Part shown: piece by piece, positions 8,295-16,330 of the stretch | Layout of the letters: every line of letters starts with the position of its first letter | How positions within the stretch are numbered: position 1 is the first letter of the stretch | Source: Lachnospiraceae bacterium UBA7182 | Lineage (GTDB): Bacteria; Bacillota; Clostridia; Lachnospirales; Lachnospiraceae | DNA length: 52,602 bases | Reading direction: 5' to 3' | Assembly (NCBI GenBank): GCA_002491115.1 | Contig: DKVI01000012.1 | Span: 1 to 52,602 of the forward strand | Position numbers and translations under genes: made by a program | The notes under the pieces: generated by a model | Seen by the model: only the letters and a program-made list of their open reading frames with translations | Told to the model about the DNA's origin: nothing | The model's database searches: none

Positions 8295-9392
8295 ATGAAC
8301 CTGAACTTAAAACCTGCCGGTGAATGCGCCTTTGACGCGGTATCTTTAGGAGAAGTCATGCTCCGCCTGGACCCGGGGGAAGGGCGTATCCGCACAGCCA
8401 GACAATTTCGCGTGTGGGAAGGCGGCGGCGAATACAATGTAATCCGCGGGCTGCGCAGATGTTTCGGACTGAAAACCGCCGTAATCACCGCCTTCGCGGA
8501 CAATGAAACAGGAATGCTGATGGAAGACCTTATCCTCCAGGGCGGCGTAGACACTTCCCTGATCCGATGGATGAAAACGGACGGGATCGGGCGTATCTGC
8601 CGAAACGGTATTAATTTTACCGAGCGGGGCTTTGGCATCCGGGGTGCAACAGGATGTTCCGACCGCGCCAATACCGCGATTTCCAAAGCAACTCCCGAAG
8701 ATTTTGATTTTGAACATATTTTCGGCGAACTGGGCGTACGCTGGCTGCATACCGGCGGTATCTATGCGGCGCTGTCCGCGCAGTCCTGTAAGACAATCCT
8801 CTCCGCCATCAAAACCGCCAAAAAATACGGAACCGTCATATCGTACGACCTGAACTACCGTCCATCCATGTGGAGCGCCATCGGCGGCCTTGAGAAAGCG
8901 CAGCAGGTCAATAAAGAGATCGCCCAGTATGTGGACGTCATGATCGGGAATGAAGAAGATTTTACCGCATGCCTGGGATTTAAAATTGAAGGAAACGACG
9001 AACATCTAAAAACGCTCAACATCGAAGGCTACAAAAAAATGATCCATGAAGCGGTTCATACTTATCCGAACTTTAAAGCGGTCGCCACTACGCTCCGTGA
9101 AGTAAAGACCGCTACCGTCAATGACTGGAGCGCGCTGTGCTGGGCAGAAGGAAAGATTTATCAGTCAAAGGATTACAAAGGACTGGAGATCATGGACCGG
9201 GTAGGCGGCGGAGACTCTTTTGCATCCGGCCTGATCTACGGCCTTATGACCGGCAAAGATGCCCGGACGGCTGTCAATTACGGCGCTGCCCACGGCGCGC
9301 TGGCCATGACCACGCCGGGCGACACGACCATGGCGTCTCTAAAAGAAGTGGAAGCAGTCATGGGCGGCGCAGGCGCCCGGGTGCAAAGATAA
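8295..9392 (+). CDS. kdgK: PfkB family sugar kinase, probable 2-keto-3-deoxygluconate kinase
   Basis: The 365-residue protein is a ribokinase/PfkB family member: it begins with the substrate-binding sheet (DAVSLGEVMLRLDPGEGR) and carries the ATP-site signature DRVGGGDSFASGLIYGL, with the catalytic Asp at about residue 306. The assignment to 2-keto-3-deoxygluconate (KDG) rests mostly on the KDPG aldolase gene 36 bases downstream: the two would phosphorylate KDG and split KDPG to pyruvate and glyceraldehyde-3-phosphate. It is longer than many KDG kinases (about 310-340). An AAGGAG binding site lies 8 bases before the start. No uronate isomerase, dehydratase or transporter gene is adjacent. Confidence 0.85.
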   Translation: MNLNLKPAGECAFDAVSLGEVMLRLDPGEGRIRTARQFRVWEGGGEYNVIRGLRRCFGLKTAVITAFADNETGMLMEDLILQGGVDTSLIRWMKTDGIGRICRNGINFTERGFGIRGATGCSDRANTAISKATPEDFDFEHIFGELGVRWLHTGGIYAALSAQSCKTILSAIKTAKKYGTVISYDLNYRPSMWSAIGGLEKAQQVNKEIAQYVDVMIGNEEDFTACLGFKIEGNDEHLKTLNIEGYKKMIHEAVHTYPNFKAVATTLREVKTATVNDWSALCWAEGKIYQSKDYKGLEIMDRVGGGDSFASGLIYGLMTGKDARTAVNYGAAHGALAMTTPGDTTMASLKEVEAVMGGAGARVQR

Positions 9393-9428
9393 TGAAATAC
9401 AGTAAAATTTTAACAGGAGTTGTATGTC

Positions 9429-10067
9429 ATGAATCAAATATTAGAAAAAATGCATGAGATCGGAATCATTCCCGTTGTGGTATTAAATGACGCAAAAGAC
9501 GCGCTTCCTTTAGGAAAAGCACTGATAGAAGGGGGACTTCCCTGCGCGGAAATAACCTTCCGCACAAAAGCGGCGGAAGAATCCATCCGCATTATGTCCG
9601 AAAACCTTCCTGAGTTGTTGGTAGGCGCCGGCACTGTGCTGACTACAGACCAGGCGGACCGCGCCGTCTTATCCGGCGCTAAATTTATCGTAAGCCCCGG
9701 TCTGAACCCGAAAGTGGTACAACACTGTATCGACAAAAATATCCCTGTTGCCCCCGGCGTCGTGACGCCCGGCGAGATCGAAAAAGCACTGGAATTTGGC
9801 CTTAAAGTAGTCAAGTTCTTCCCGGCGGAGCCCTCCGGGGGACTCGCCATGATCCGGGCGGTCGGCGCTGCCTATACTGCTTTGAAATTCATGCCCACCG
9901 GAGGCATCCATCCAGGAAATGCGGCAGAATATCTGAAATCCGACAAAGTCCATGCGTGCGGCGGAAGCTGGATGGTAAAAGAAGACCTGATCACAGCCGG
10001 CGCGTTTGACAGGATCACAGAATTATGTAAAGAAGCGGCGCAGATCGTAAAGGATACCAGAAAATAA
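9429..10067 (+). CDS. eda: KDPG / 4-hydroxy-2-oxoglutarate aldolase
   Basis: The 212-residue class I aldolase is a TIM barrel of normal family length. The Schiff-base lysine is K129 in VVKFFPAEPSGG, the catalytic Glu is E41 in CAEITFRT, and GAGTVLT and SPG phosphate/pyruvate loops are present. It cleaves 2-keto-3-deoxy-6-phosphogluconate and may also accept 4-hydroxy-2-oxoglutarate. I chose the ATG at 9429 because an AGGAG sits about 10 bases upstream; a TTG at 9420 is in frame but overlaps poorly with that site. It is the second gene after the KDG kinase and ends in a terminator at 10074-10115. Confidence 0.93.
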   Translation: MNQILEKMHEIGIIPVVVLNDAKDALPLGKALIEGGLPCAEITFRTKAAEESIRIMSENLPELLVGAGTVLTTDQADRAVLSGAKFIVSPGLNPKVVQHCIDKNIPVAPGVVTPGEIEKALEFGLKVVKFFPAEPSGGLAMIRAVGAAYTALKFMPTGGIHPGNAAEYLKSDKVHACGGSWMVKEDLITAGAFDRITELCKEAAQIVKDTRK

Positions 10068-10073
10068 GATTGT

Positions 10074-10115
10074 ATTCCCCGGCCCTTGTAAAAATTCCGG
10101 GGAATTATATTTTCT
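10074..10115 (+). terminator. Terminator after the KDPG aldolase gene
   Basis: ATTCCCCGG (10074-10082) pairs with CCGGGGAAT (10097-10105), followed by TATATTTTCTT. It also covers the end of the convergent GNAT gene and may work in both directions. Confidence 0.75.
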
Positions 10116-10611
10116 TATAGTAGATTCGCCGCATCAGCCCGCCGTATTTCTCCCTGGTGGCAATCAACTCATATCCGTTACTTTCCATACATTTGCAGCT
10201 TGCAGGGTTGTCCGGGGAAGCCGTAGCCATAAGATGGCAAAAGCGCGATGTATCTATCACCTGTTCGGCATACTGCATCATCCTGGACTGCAGATGATTT
10301 CCTCTGTATTCCGGCAGGACTACAGCAGACTCCATATGGGCCACTTTTGACAGTTCCTCCGGCGCAAGATGCGCGTCTTTTCCCAGATTATCTTCATGAT
10401 CCATGGGATATCTGATGATAAAATTTCCCGCCATTTTACCATCCGGCGCATACGCAGCCACAATAAATCCCTCCCGCTCCATATGCGCTTCGATATATTC
10501 CAGATCACAGGGTACGAACAGGTCTTTATTCTCCATCCGGTCGTAGACTTCCTGCATTACCTGGTAAACCATCCCGGCTTCTGCCGGGTTTGCTGTCTTG
10601 ATCGTCCACAT
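10105..10611 (-). CDS. GNAT family N-acetyltransferase
   Basis: The 168-residue protein has the GNAT layout: an N-terminal strand-helix pair, a central beta sheet, and VVLPEYRGNHLQSRMMQYAE at the acetyl-CoA pyrophosphate loop, where R-G-N-H-L replaces the usual Q/R-x-x-G-x-G/A. It ends with the typical NGYELIATREKYGG segment. A transfer of an acetyl group to a small molecule or protein amine is expected; the acceptor is unknown. It follows the FmdE-like gene by 22 bases on the same strand, so the two probably form an operon, though no functional link is obvious. Confidence 0.85.
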   Translation of the reverse strand: MWTIKTANPAEAGMVYQVMQEVYDRMENKDLFVPCDLEYIEAHMEREGFIVAAYAPDGKMAGNFIIRYPMDHEDNLGKDAHLAPEELSKVAHMESAVVLPEYRGNHLQSRMMQYAEQVIDTSRFCHLMATASPDNPASCKCMESNGYELIATREKYGGLMRRIYYKKI

Positions 10612-10633
10612 TTCTTTTCACCTGTTCCTTTCC

Positions 10634-11158
10634 TTATACTTCAAATCTGTCGTATGCCTGAAAACAATCCAGACACAGTTTTTTGCCGTCCTGAAGACGG
10701 ATCATCGGTTCCGCGGTCACTTCGCCGCACTGCTCACATCGCACGGAACGGAAAATACGCGCCCGTTCAGGAAGGGAAAATCCCGGCTCGGATACCGTAA
10801 ACAGGTCTTTCGCGTCGCTTTTCATCCTGTAGGCAAACCGTTCCTCTTTGGACATCTCCGGTATTTCCTTCGCCACCAGACGCACTGCTTTTCCATCCGA
10901 CCGGCGGAAGAATGAAAAAGCCTGTTTGCCGCGCATGCGGAACAGAAGGTTCCCTTTTCCCGCACTGCATCCTAACAACACCTGTATGGCGTCCACTCCG
11001 CAGGCGTCATTCTCCGCCACGCATACGATTTCCTCATCCTCAGAGCGCCCGGTCCCCAGCAGTTTCTTTGCGTACAGCGCTGCCCGGTAGCCGATCGCCA
11101 GCCCGCCGCAGGAATGCCCGTGAAACTCCACGCATTTTTCCCATAATTCATCTTGCAT
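10634..11158 (-). CDS. FmdE family protein with C-terminal zinc ribbon
   Basis: The 174-residue protein begins with the FmdE hallmark CVEFHGHSCGGLAIGYRAA, a metal-binding His/Cys motif, followed by ENDACGVDAIQVLLGCSAGKGN. The C-terminal 35 residues form a CEQCGE ... CLDC zinc ribbon. FmdE was named as a subunit of tungsten formylmethanofuran dehydrogenase, but bacterial homologues occur without that enzyme and their role is unclear; links to molybdenum or tungsten metabolism have been suggested by gene context. No molybdenum gene is present here. The start at 11158 follows a GAGGTGATC binding site. It precedes the GNAT gene. Confidence 0.87.
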   Translation of the reverse strand: MQDELWEKCVEFHGHSCGGLAIGYRAALYAKKLLGTGRSEDEEIVCVAENDACGVDAIQVLLGCSAGKGNLLFRMRGKQAFSFFRRSDGKAVRLVAKEIPEMSKEERFAYRMKSDAKDLFTVSEPGFSLPERARIFRSVRCEQCGEVTAEPMIRLQDGKKLCLDCFQAYDRFEV

Positions 11159-11243
11159 AGGATCACCTCAATTTCATATTCTGATAGTACAACTTTACCA
11201 CAGGGGCATAGCTTTCGCAAGTTCAAGAACATGAATAATTACT

Positions 11244-11291
11244 AAGAAAACTACGGAGCCGCATCAAATGCCGCGGCTCCGTAGTTTTCTT
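11244..11291 (-). terminator. Terminator of the beta-glucoside operon
   Basis: A 19-base perfect stem (left arm from 11244 to GAGCCGC, right arm GCGGCTC to 11291) has an A/T-rich base that gives T-rich ends on both strands. It closes the operon right after the GH1 gene. Confidence 0.85.
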
Positions 11292-11293
11292 TA

Positions 11294-12730
11294 TTAGTCC
11301 AACTCTTCCCCATTGGACGCAATGACTTTTTTATACCAGTCAAAGGACTGCTTTTTATAGCGCTTCCCGCTGCCGGTTCCGTCGTCGTTTTTATCCACAT
11401 AGATAAATCCGTACCGTTTGCGCAGCTCGCCGGTGGTGAAGGATACCAGGTCGATACAGCCCCAGGGCGTATAGCCCATCAGCTCTACGCCGTCCTCTTC
11501 CACGGCCTTTTTCAGCTCTTCAATATGCGCTTTTAAATAAGCGATCCGGGCAGGGTCTTCGCAGGTTTTGTCCGGTTTCAGTTCGTCGATGGCGCCAAAA
11601 CCGTTCTCCACGATAAACAACGGCTTTTCATAGCGCTCATACAGAATATTCAGCGCGTAGCGAAGACCTTCCGGGTCGATGGTCCAGCCCCATTCGGTCG
11701 CCTTGGCGTAAGGATTTTCCACCGTGTACGGACTGCTTGCCTCGACTTTTTCGGATACGTCCACAAAAGACTGGGAATTGACTACATTGGACATATAATA
11801 AGAAAATCCAATATAATCCACCGTGCCTTCCGCCAGTATCTTTTCATCCTCCGGCCCCATCTCGATCTGATAGCCCTTACGCTCCAGAAGCTTCTTGGCA
11901 TAATTCGGATAATGCCCGCGGCAATGGATATCCGAGAAGAAATACCGCATATGCATCTCCTGCACCGACAGCACCATATCTGCCGGGCGGCAGGAATAGG
12001 GATAGATCGGAACCATGGAGATCATACAGCCGATCCGGAAATCCGGGTTAATCTCATGTCCCAGTTTAACGGCAAGGGCGGAAGCAACCAGTTCGTTGTG
12101 CGCCGACTGATACATGGCCTGCTCCGGCTTCTCATACTGAGAGAATTTTACGCCGGAATTGGTCCAGCCAAAAATGTCGTTTTTATAATTCATCTGGTTG
12201 TTAATCTCGTTGAAAGTCATCCAGTATTTTACTTTATCTTTATAACGTTTAAAACACACCTCGGCAAATTTCACGAAAAAGTCGATTACCTTCCGGTTCA
12301 TCCAGCCGCCGTACTCTTTCGCCAGATGCAGCGGCATCTCAAAATGGCTCAATGTAATAACCGGTTCTATGCCGTATTTTAACAGTTCGTCAAACAGATC
12401 GTCATAGAACTTAAGTCCTTCTTCGTTGGGTTCCTGCTCGTCGCCTTTGGGAAAGATGCGCGTCCAGGCGATGCTGGTACGGAAACATTTAAAGCCCATC
12501 TCGGCAAACAGCGCAATATCCTCTTTATATCTGTGATAAAAATCAATGGCATCATGATTGGGATAGCTTTCCCCTTCCAATACTGTATCTGTAATCCGGC
12601 GCGGGACTCCATGGGCGCCTGCAGTCAGGACATCACATACATTCGGCCCTTTGCCGCCGCAGTCCCATCCGCCTTCCAACTGATGCGCGGCAACTGCGCC
12701 GCCCCAGAGAAAATCTTTTGGTAAACTCAT
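11294..12730 (-). CDS. bglA: GH1 6-phospho-beta-glucosidase
   Basis: The 478-residue protein is a typical glycoside hydrolase family 1 enzyme. It starts with FLWGGAVAAHQLEGGW, has the acid/base Glu in TFNEIN (about residue 172) and the nucleophile Glu in IVENGFGA (about residue 372). The C-terminal LVSFTTGELRKRYGFIYVD carries the Ser/Lys/Tyr triad that binds the 6-phosphate in phospho-glycosidases. It would hydrolyse phosphorylated beta-glucosides such as cellobiose-6-phosphate, arbutin-6-phosphate or salicin-6-phosphate in the cytoplasm. It lies 24 bases downstream of the PTS gene and is its downstream partner. The ascB, bglA and bglH names are interchangeable at this level. Confidence 0.93.
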   Translation of the reverse strand: MSLPKDFLWGGAVAAHQLEGGWDCGGKGPNVCDVLTAGAHGVPRRITDTVLEGESYPNHDAIDFYHRYKEDIALFAEMGFKCFRTSIAWTRIFPKGDEQEPNEEGLKFYDDLFDELLKYGIEPVITLSHFEMPLHLAKEYGGWMNRKVIDFFVKFAEVCFKRYKDKVKYWMTFNEINNQMNYKNDIFGWTNSGVKFSQYEKPEQAMYQSAHNELVASALAVKLGHEINPDFRIGCMISMVPIYPYSCRPADMVLSVQEMHMRYFFSDIHCRGHYPNYAKKLLERKGYQIEMGPEDEKILAEGTVDYIGFSYYMSNVVNSQSFVDVSEKVEASSPYTVENPYAKATEWGWTIDPEGLRYALNILYERYEKPLFIVENGFGAIDELKPDKTCEDPARIAYLKAHIEELKKAVEEDGVELMGYTPWGCIDLVSFTTGELRKRYGFIYVDKNDDGTGSGKRYKKQSFDWYKKVIASNGEELD

Positions 12731-12754
12731 AAATATACTCCTTTTATTCTGTTT

Positions 12755-14659
12755 TTATCGTTTCACCGTCAGTAAATGTGCTCCCACAGTCGCTTTTCCG
12801 GACGTTCTGTCCGCCGCGATATCCGCGAAATCGTCCGCATTGCTGACAATAACCGGCGTGATTGTATCAAAACCTTCTTTTGCGATGGCTTCCAGATCAA
12901 ATTCAATAAGCAGGTCGCCCTTTTTGACCTTATCTCCCGCCTGCACTTTTGCGTCAAAATATTTGCCTTCCAGAGACACTGTTTCCAGTCCGATATGGAT
13001 CAGCATCTCCACGTCGTCTTTGACAAGCCCGATGGCATGTTTCGTTTCAAATACCATGGATACTTCACCGTCAAACGGCGCATACAGTTTTCCTTCCGAA
13101 GGGATCACCGCCACGCCTTTTCCGAGGATCTCGCCGGAGAAAGTCGGATCATTGACTTCCGTCAGCGGTTTTAATTCGCCGTTTAAGGGACAGAAAATAT
13201 CCGCATTGCCTGCTGGAGCCGCGCCTGCTGCGGGCGCTGATGATACGGCCGCCGGTTCCGAACTGTTTCCACCGGCTGCCGGTACTGTCTCCGGTTCCTT
13301 TTCATCACAGCCGATAATCTGCACCAGTACCACAGTAATCACGATCGTAGCGGCCACGCCGATCATCATACCTGTAAAAGAAGTCGGGTTCTCTCCTATG
13401 GCATTGACGGTCGTCAGAAGACCCGGAAGCCCTGCATAGACGTAATATACCGTATTAAAAAAGCTGATGATAACCGCACCCACAGCGCCGCCGATGCAGC
13501 CTGCAATAAACGGTTTTTTCAGACGCAGGGTAACGCCGTAAATCGCCGGTTCCGTGATTCCGAAGATACCTGTAAGCCCCGCGGAAAACGCCACGTTTTT
13601 AATATCGCTTTTCTTTGTCTTGATGAAAACACCCAGGCAGGCAGCCGCCTGTGCAACAACCGCGCAGGTCTGGAACGCCTGGAACGTATCACAGCCATTG
13701 TTTGAAAAGTTTGCCAGAACCATAGGCGTCACACCCCAGTGTACGCCAAAGATAACGAATACCTGCCAGATACCGCCTACAATCATTGCCGCAAGTACCG
13801 GAACGGTATTTACAAGTGTATTATAACCAAATGCAATGGCATTAGCCAGTCCGTCAGACACCGGTCCGATAATCAGGATCGTAGCCGGCACCATAACAAC
13901 CGCGCAGATGAAAGGAACAACCAGCGCTTTGATCACATCCGGCACACGCTTTTCCAGAAAATGCTCCAGATACGAAAGGATCAATACCAGGAACAAAGGC
14001 GGCAAAACCGTGGAAGTATAGGTCGTCTGCGCCATATTAAAGATAAGGAACTTAACTGCCTCCCCATCCGCGATGCGCGCCGCGATGGCGCCCCAGTCGC
14101 TGTTGACTAACGCCAGACAGCACCACATGGCAATAAAGGTATTGCATTTAAAATGTTTGGATGCCGTAACCGCAATCAGCACCGGCAGGAATGTAAAAGG
14201 CGTCCAGGAAATAAAGCTTAATACTTCATAAGTACCGGTCTGGGCAAAAGCCGGAGCAAAATGCGTGATGATAATCAGTGCGCCCTGTACCAGTCCGGCC
14301 GCCGCCAGAACATATACAAAAGGAGCAAATACAGCGGACATGGTAGCGATCACACGGTTCGCCAGACTTTGCTTAACCTCCGGCTGTGCGCTTTCATCCA
14401 GGTTCAGAAGCTGGCTTAATTCGTTGTACACATCTTTTGCATGGGTACCGATTACGATCTGGTACTGTCCGCCTTTTTCTACCACCTGGATCACTGCGGG
14501 CATGGATGAGATCTGTTTTGTGACCTCTGCCGACGGGGATTCTTTCAGTACCAGACGCAGTCTGGTGGCGCAGTGCGCTGCGCTGACAATGTTGGATTCG
14601 CCCACCGCATCTTTAATATCGCGGGCGAGTTTTCCATAATCTCTTACTTTTTGAGCCAT
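12755..14659 (-). CDS. bglF: PTS beta-glucoside transporter EIIBCA
   Basis: The 634-residue protein fuses three PTS domains. EIIB occupies about residues 1-85, with the phosphocysteine in AAHCATRLRLVLK (near residue 27). The EIIC membrane channel spans about 100-460, with GIFGITEPAIYGV near its end. After an Ala/Pro-rich linker, EIIA has the phosphohistidine in LIHIGLETVSLEGKYF (near residue 553). It imports and phosphorylates beta-glucosides. AGGAGG lies 9 bases before the start. The leader contains an antitermination site and terminator (14698-14793), so expression depends on the BglG-type antiterminator encoded just upstream. Confidence 0.95.
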   Translation of the reverse strand: MAQKVRDYGKLARDIKDAVGESNIVSAAHCATRLRLVLKESPSAEVTKQISSMPAVIQVVEKGGQYQIVIGTHAKDVYNELSQLLNLDESAQPEVKQSLANRVIATMSAVFAPFVYVLAAAGLVQGALIIITHFAPAFAQTGTYEVLSFISWTPFTFLPVLIAVTASKHFKCNTFIAMWCCLALVNSDWGAIAARIADGEAVKFLIFNMAQTTYTSTVLPPLFLVLILSYLEHFLEKRVPDVIKALVVPFICAVVMVPATILIIGPVSDGLANAIAFGYNTLVNTVPVLAAMIVGGIWQVFVIFGVHWGVTPMVLANFSNNGCDTFQAFQTCAVVAQAAACLGVFIKTKKSDIKNVAFSAGLTGIFGITEPAIYGVTLRLKKPFIAGCIGGAVGAVIISFFNTVYYVYAGLPGLLTTVNAIGENPTSFTGMMIGVAATIVITVVLVQIIGCDEKEPETVPAAGGNSSEPAAVSSAPAAGAAPAGNADIFCPLNGELKPLTEVNDPTFSGEILGKGVAVIPSEGKLYAPFDGEVSMVFETKHAIGLVKDDVEMLIHIGLETVSLEGKYFDAKVQAGDKVKKGDLLIEFDLEAIAKEGFDTITPVIVSNADDFADIAADRTSGKATVGAHLLTVKR

Positions 14660-14697
14660 TTGCTCGTCCTCCTTGTTTTTTAATGATTTTTTATAAC

Positions 14698-14768
14698 GAA
14701 AAACCCGAACGCGCTTCCCTGAAACTCCCCGGTCTATCCGGGCAGCTTTTAAGAAAACACATTCGGGT
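14698..14768 (-). terminator. Conditional terminator in the leader of the PTS gene
   Basis: On the minus strand AACCCGAA (14769-14762) can pair with TTCGGGTT (14709-14702), which is followed by a short T run. The upstream arm overlaps the end of the antiterminator site, so the two RNA structures exclude each other. A smaller hairpin (CCCGG/CCGGG) sits in the loop. Confidence 0.75.
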
Positions 14769-14793
14769 TTTGCCTACCGTGTAGTAACAAGCC
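14761..14793 (-). promoter_or_regulatory. Ribonucleic antiterminator (RAT) site before the PTS gene
   Basis: The minus strand reads GGCTTGTTACT, six variable bases, then AGGCAAAACCCGAAT. This is the LicT/BglG RAT signature (TTGTTACT...AGGCAAAACC). Antiterminator binding would prevent formation of the overlapping terminator at 14698-14768. Confidence 0.85.
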
Positions 14794-14825
14794 CTCTTTG
14801 TGCGGCTTATAAAATAATAGATCCG

Positions 14826-15659
14826 TTACAACTTTGTCGTAACTCTGACAATATGTACCGTGAGAAACGTGATCTCCTCCGCGCTCAAGGTAAAGTTATA
14901 TTGCTTTTTCAAATAATCCTGAATCTTTTCCGCGCAGCGGAACTGTCTGGGGTTCTTCTTTTTCATCAGTTCATACATCTCATCCGGACCGCCGTCCATG
15001 AGCTTATGGTCCAGCGCCCGCTGGGCGAAAAACAAAAGATGCGTGGTAAAACGCTGATAGTCCAGTGACTGCTCATCAAACTCCATATGAAACGCGTACC
15101 GCACAATATTCAGAGAATTTTGTATGATCTCGGTCATCTGCTGGGTATAGTTCATATTGCAGTCATATTCCGCATTTACAATATGCAGCGCGATGGAGCC
15201 TGCCTCGTCTTTGGGAAATTCCAACTGCATGGTCTTCTGGAGCAACTCCAGCGCATATAACCCGATGGCATATTCCGCCGGATACAGCTTGCTGGTCTCC
15301 CATTGCAGCGCGTTGCGAAAAGTGATTCCCTGTTTCATACGCTCGATGGCAAAGCTGATATGATCTGTCAACGTAATATATACGTTTTTATTCAGCTTCT
15401 TCTTAAGCGTCTCCCGGGCGTAATCAATAATCCGGGCGGAAAGCTCGATCACTTCCACATCCACTTCCAGAAATAACTGCTTCAGTTTCTCCGTGGACGC
15501 GCCGGTATCCATCCGGAAGATCTTGTCGATCTTCTTTTTGTCAATCGCTTCCCCCGGCTTTGCCTGCCATCCCAGTCCCCGTCCTACCAGAAGAACTTCG
15601 CGGCCCCGCTCGTCCAGAGAACTCACGATATTGTTATTGAGCACTTTATGAACGATCAT
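14826..15659 (-). CDS. licT: BglG/LicT family transcriptional antiterminator
   Basis: The 277-residue protein has the standard order: an RNA-binding CAT domain (about residues 1-55, MIVHKVLNNNIVSSLDERG), then two PTS regulation domains. PRD1 contains the His in YITLTDHISFAIERM and that in IALHIVNAEY; PRD2 contains those in THLLFFAQRAL and LTVHIVRV. When the sugar is present, PTS phosphorylation changes let the dimer bind RAT hairpins and block termination. RAT sites occur both in its own leader and before the PTS gene 167 bases downstream, so it should control itself and the operon. GGGAGTGG precedes the start. Confidence 0.93.
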   Translation of the reverse strand: MIVHKVLNNNIVSSLDERGREVLLVGRGLGWQAKPGEAIDKKKIDKIFRMDTGASTEKLKQLFLEVDVEVIELSARIIDYARETLKKKLNKNVYITLTDHISFAIERMKQGITFRNALQWETSKLYPAEYAIGLYALELLQKTMQLEFPKDEAGSIALHIVNAEYDCNMNYTQQMTEIIQNSLNIVRYAFHMEFDEQSLDYQRFTTHLLFFAQRALDHKLMDGGPDEMYELMKKKNPRQFRCAEKIQDYLKKQYNFTLSAEEITFLTVHIVRVTTKL

Positions 15660-15688
15660 GATGCCACTCCCTCTCCTGATTTAGACAT

Positions 15689-15744
15689 AAAAAAAGCCAA
15701 ACTCAGAATATATGCCCACATATAGCGCAAAAACTGACGTTTGG
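15689..15744 (-). terminator. Conditional terminator in the antiterminator gene leader
   Basis: On the minus strand CCAAAC-g-TCAG (15744-15734) pairs with CTGAGTTTGG (15706-15697), followed by seven T residues (15695-15689). Its upstream arm is shared with the RAT site. Confidence 0.8.
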
Positions 15745-15771
15745 TTTTGCCTGATCGAACAGTAACAAGCC
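15739..15771 (-). promoter_or_regulatory. RAT site before the antiterminator gene
   Basis: The minus strand reads GGCTTGTTACTG, a variable stretch, and AGGCAAAACCAAAC, matching the BglG/LicT RAT consensus. The site overlaps the first arm of the terminator at 15689-15744. Confidence 0.88.
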
Positions 15772-15800
15772 AAAAATAACTTTTGTATTTCATTGATGGT

Positions 15801-15829
15801 ATCATAACAAAACATCGCAAAACTGTCAA
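15801..15829 (-). promoter_or_regulatory. Promoter of the beta-glucoside operon
   Basis: TTGACA (15829-15824) and TATGAT (15806-15801) on the minus strand are spaced 17 bases. Transcription would begin about 25 bases before the RAT site. The further upstream stretch to about 15935 is A/T-rich with no gene visible. Confidence 0.85.
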
Positions 15830-15937
15830 CAGAATTTATGAAAAAAATATATTTTTTGTAATTTTACCAAAATTTCCTTCCGTTTTTATACATTTTATAC
15901 AATTTTTACCTGATGTTAAATCCTTTAACAGATATGG

Positions 15938-15966
15938 TTGACATTCTCGATATTCGAGTATATACT
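15938..15966 (+). promoter_or_regulatory. Promoter of the padR-DUF2812 operon
   Basis: TTGACA (15938-15943) and TATACT (15961-15966) are separated by exactly 17 bases. A 13-base dyad CTCGATATTCGAG (15946-15958) fills the spacer, so a bound repressor would block RNA polymerase. Confidence 0.85.
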
Positions 15967-15976
15967 GAAAACAGCA

Positions 15977-15995
15977 ATTCTCGAATATCGAGAAT
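15977..15995 (+). promoter_or_regulatory. Second PadR-type operator
   Basis: ATTCTCGA and TCGAGAAT form perfect 8-base arms around ATA, located near the transcription start. The half-site CTCGA is shared with the dyad in the -35/-10 spacer (15946-15958), 31 bases upstream centre to centre, that is three helical turns on the same face. Confidence 0.82.
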
Positions 15996-16009
15996 ACAGA
16001 GGAAACACC

Positions 16010-16330
16010 ATGCCAAGAGTAAAATTTCAGACGCTTACCGAACAGATGTTTTATATTCTTCTCTGCCTGAAAGAGGAATGCTACGGAATGGATATTTTAG
16101 ATAAAGTTCCCGCCATGACTAAAGGCCGTGTCCATGTGGGCTCCGGCACGCTGTATCACCTGCTGGAACAGTTTTCAGACGCCGGGATGATCCGTGAGAC
16201 AAAGGTGGAAGGCCGGCGCAGAAGTTATATTCTGACTGAGACCGGAAAAGACACACTGGATAAAGAATACCGGCGGATCTGCGCACAGGCGCTTGACTAT
16301 CGCCGGATCTGGGAGGAGGAAAATCCATGA
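16010..16330 (+). CDS. PadR family transcriptional regulator
   Basis: The 106-residue protein is a PadR winged helix: FQTLTEQMFYILLCLKEECYGMDI, then VHVGSGTLYHLLEQF (recognition helix) and the wing EGRRRSYILTETGK. It is close to the minimal PadR subfamily length. I chose ATG 16010 because GAGGAAACACC precedes it; the longer reading frame upstream runs through the promoter and operators. Two dyads in the promoter indicate autorepression. Its stop overlaps the next gene's start (ATGA), a usual arrangement for PadR and its DUF2812 partner. The inducer is unknown; in many Clostridia such pairs respond to membrane stress or antibiotics. Confidence 0.92.
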   Translation: MPRVKFQTLTEQMFYILLCLKEECYGMDILDKVPAMTKGRVHVGSGTLYHLLEQFSDAGMIRETKVEGRRRSYILTETGKDTLDKEYRRICAQALDYRRIWEEENP

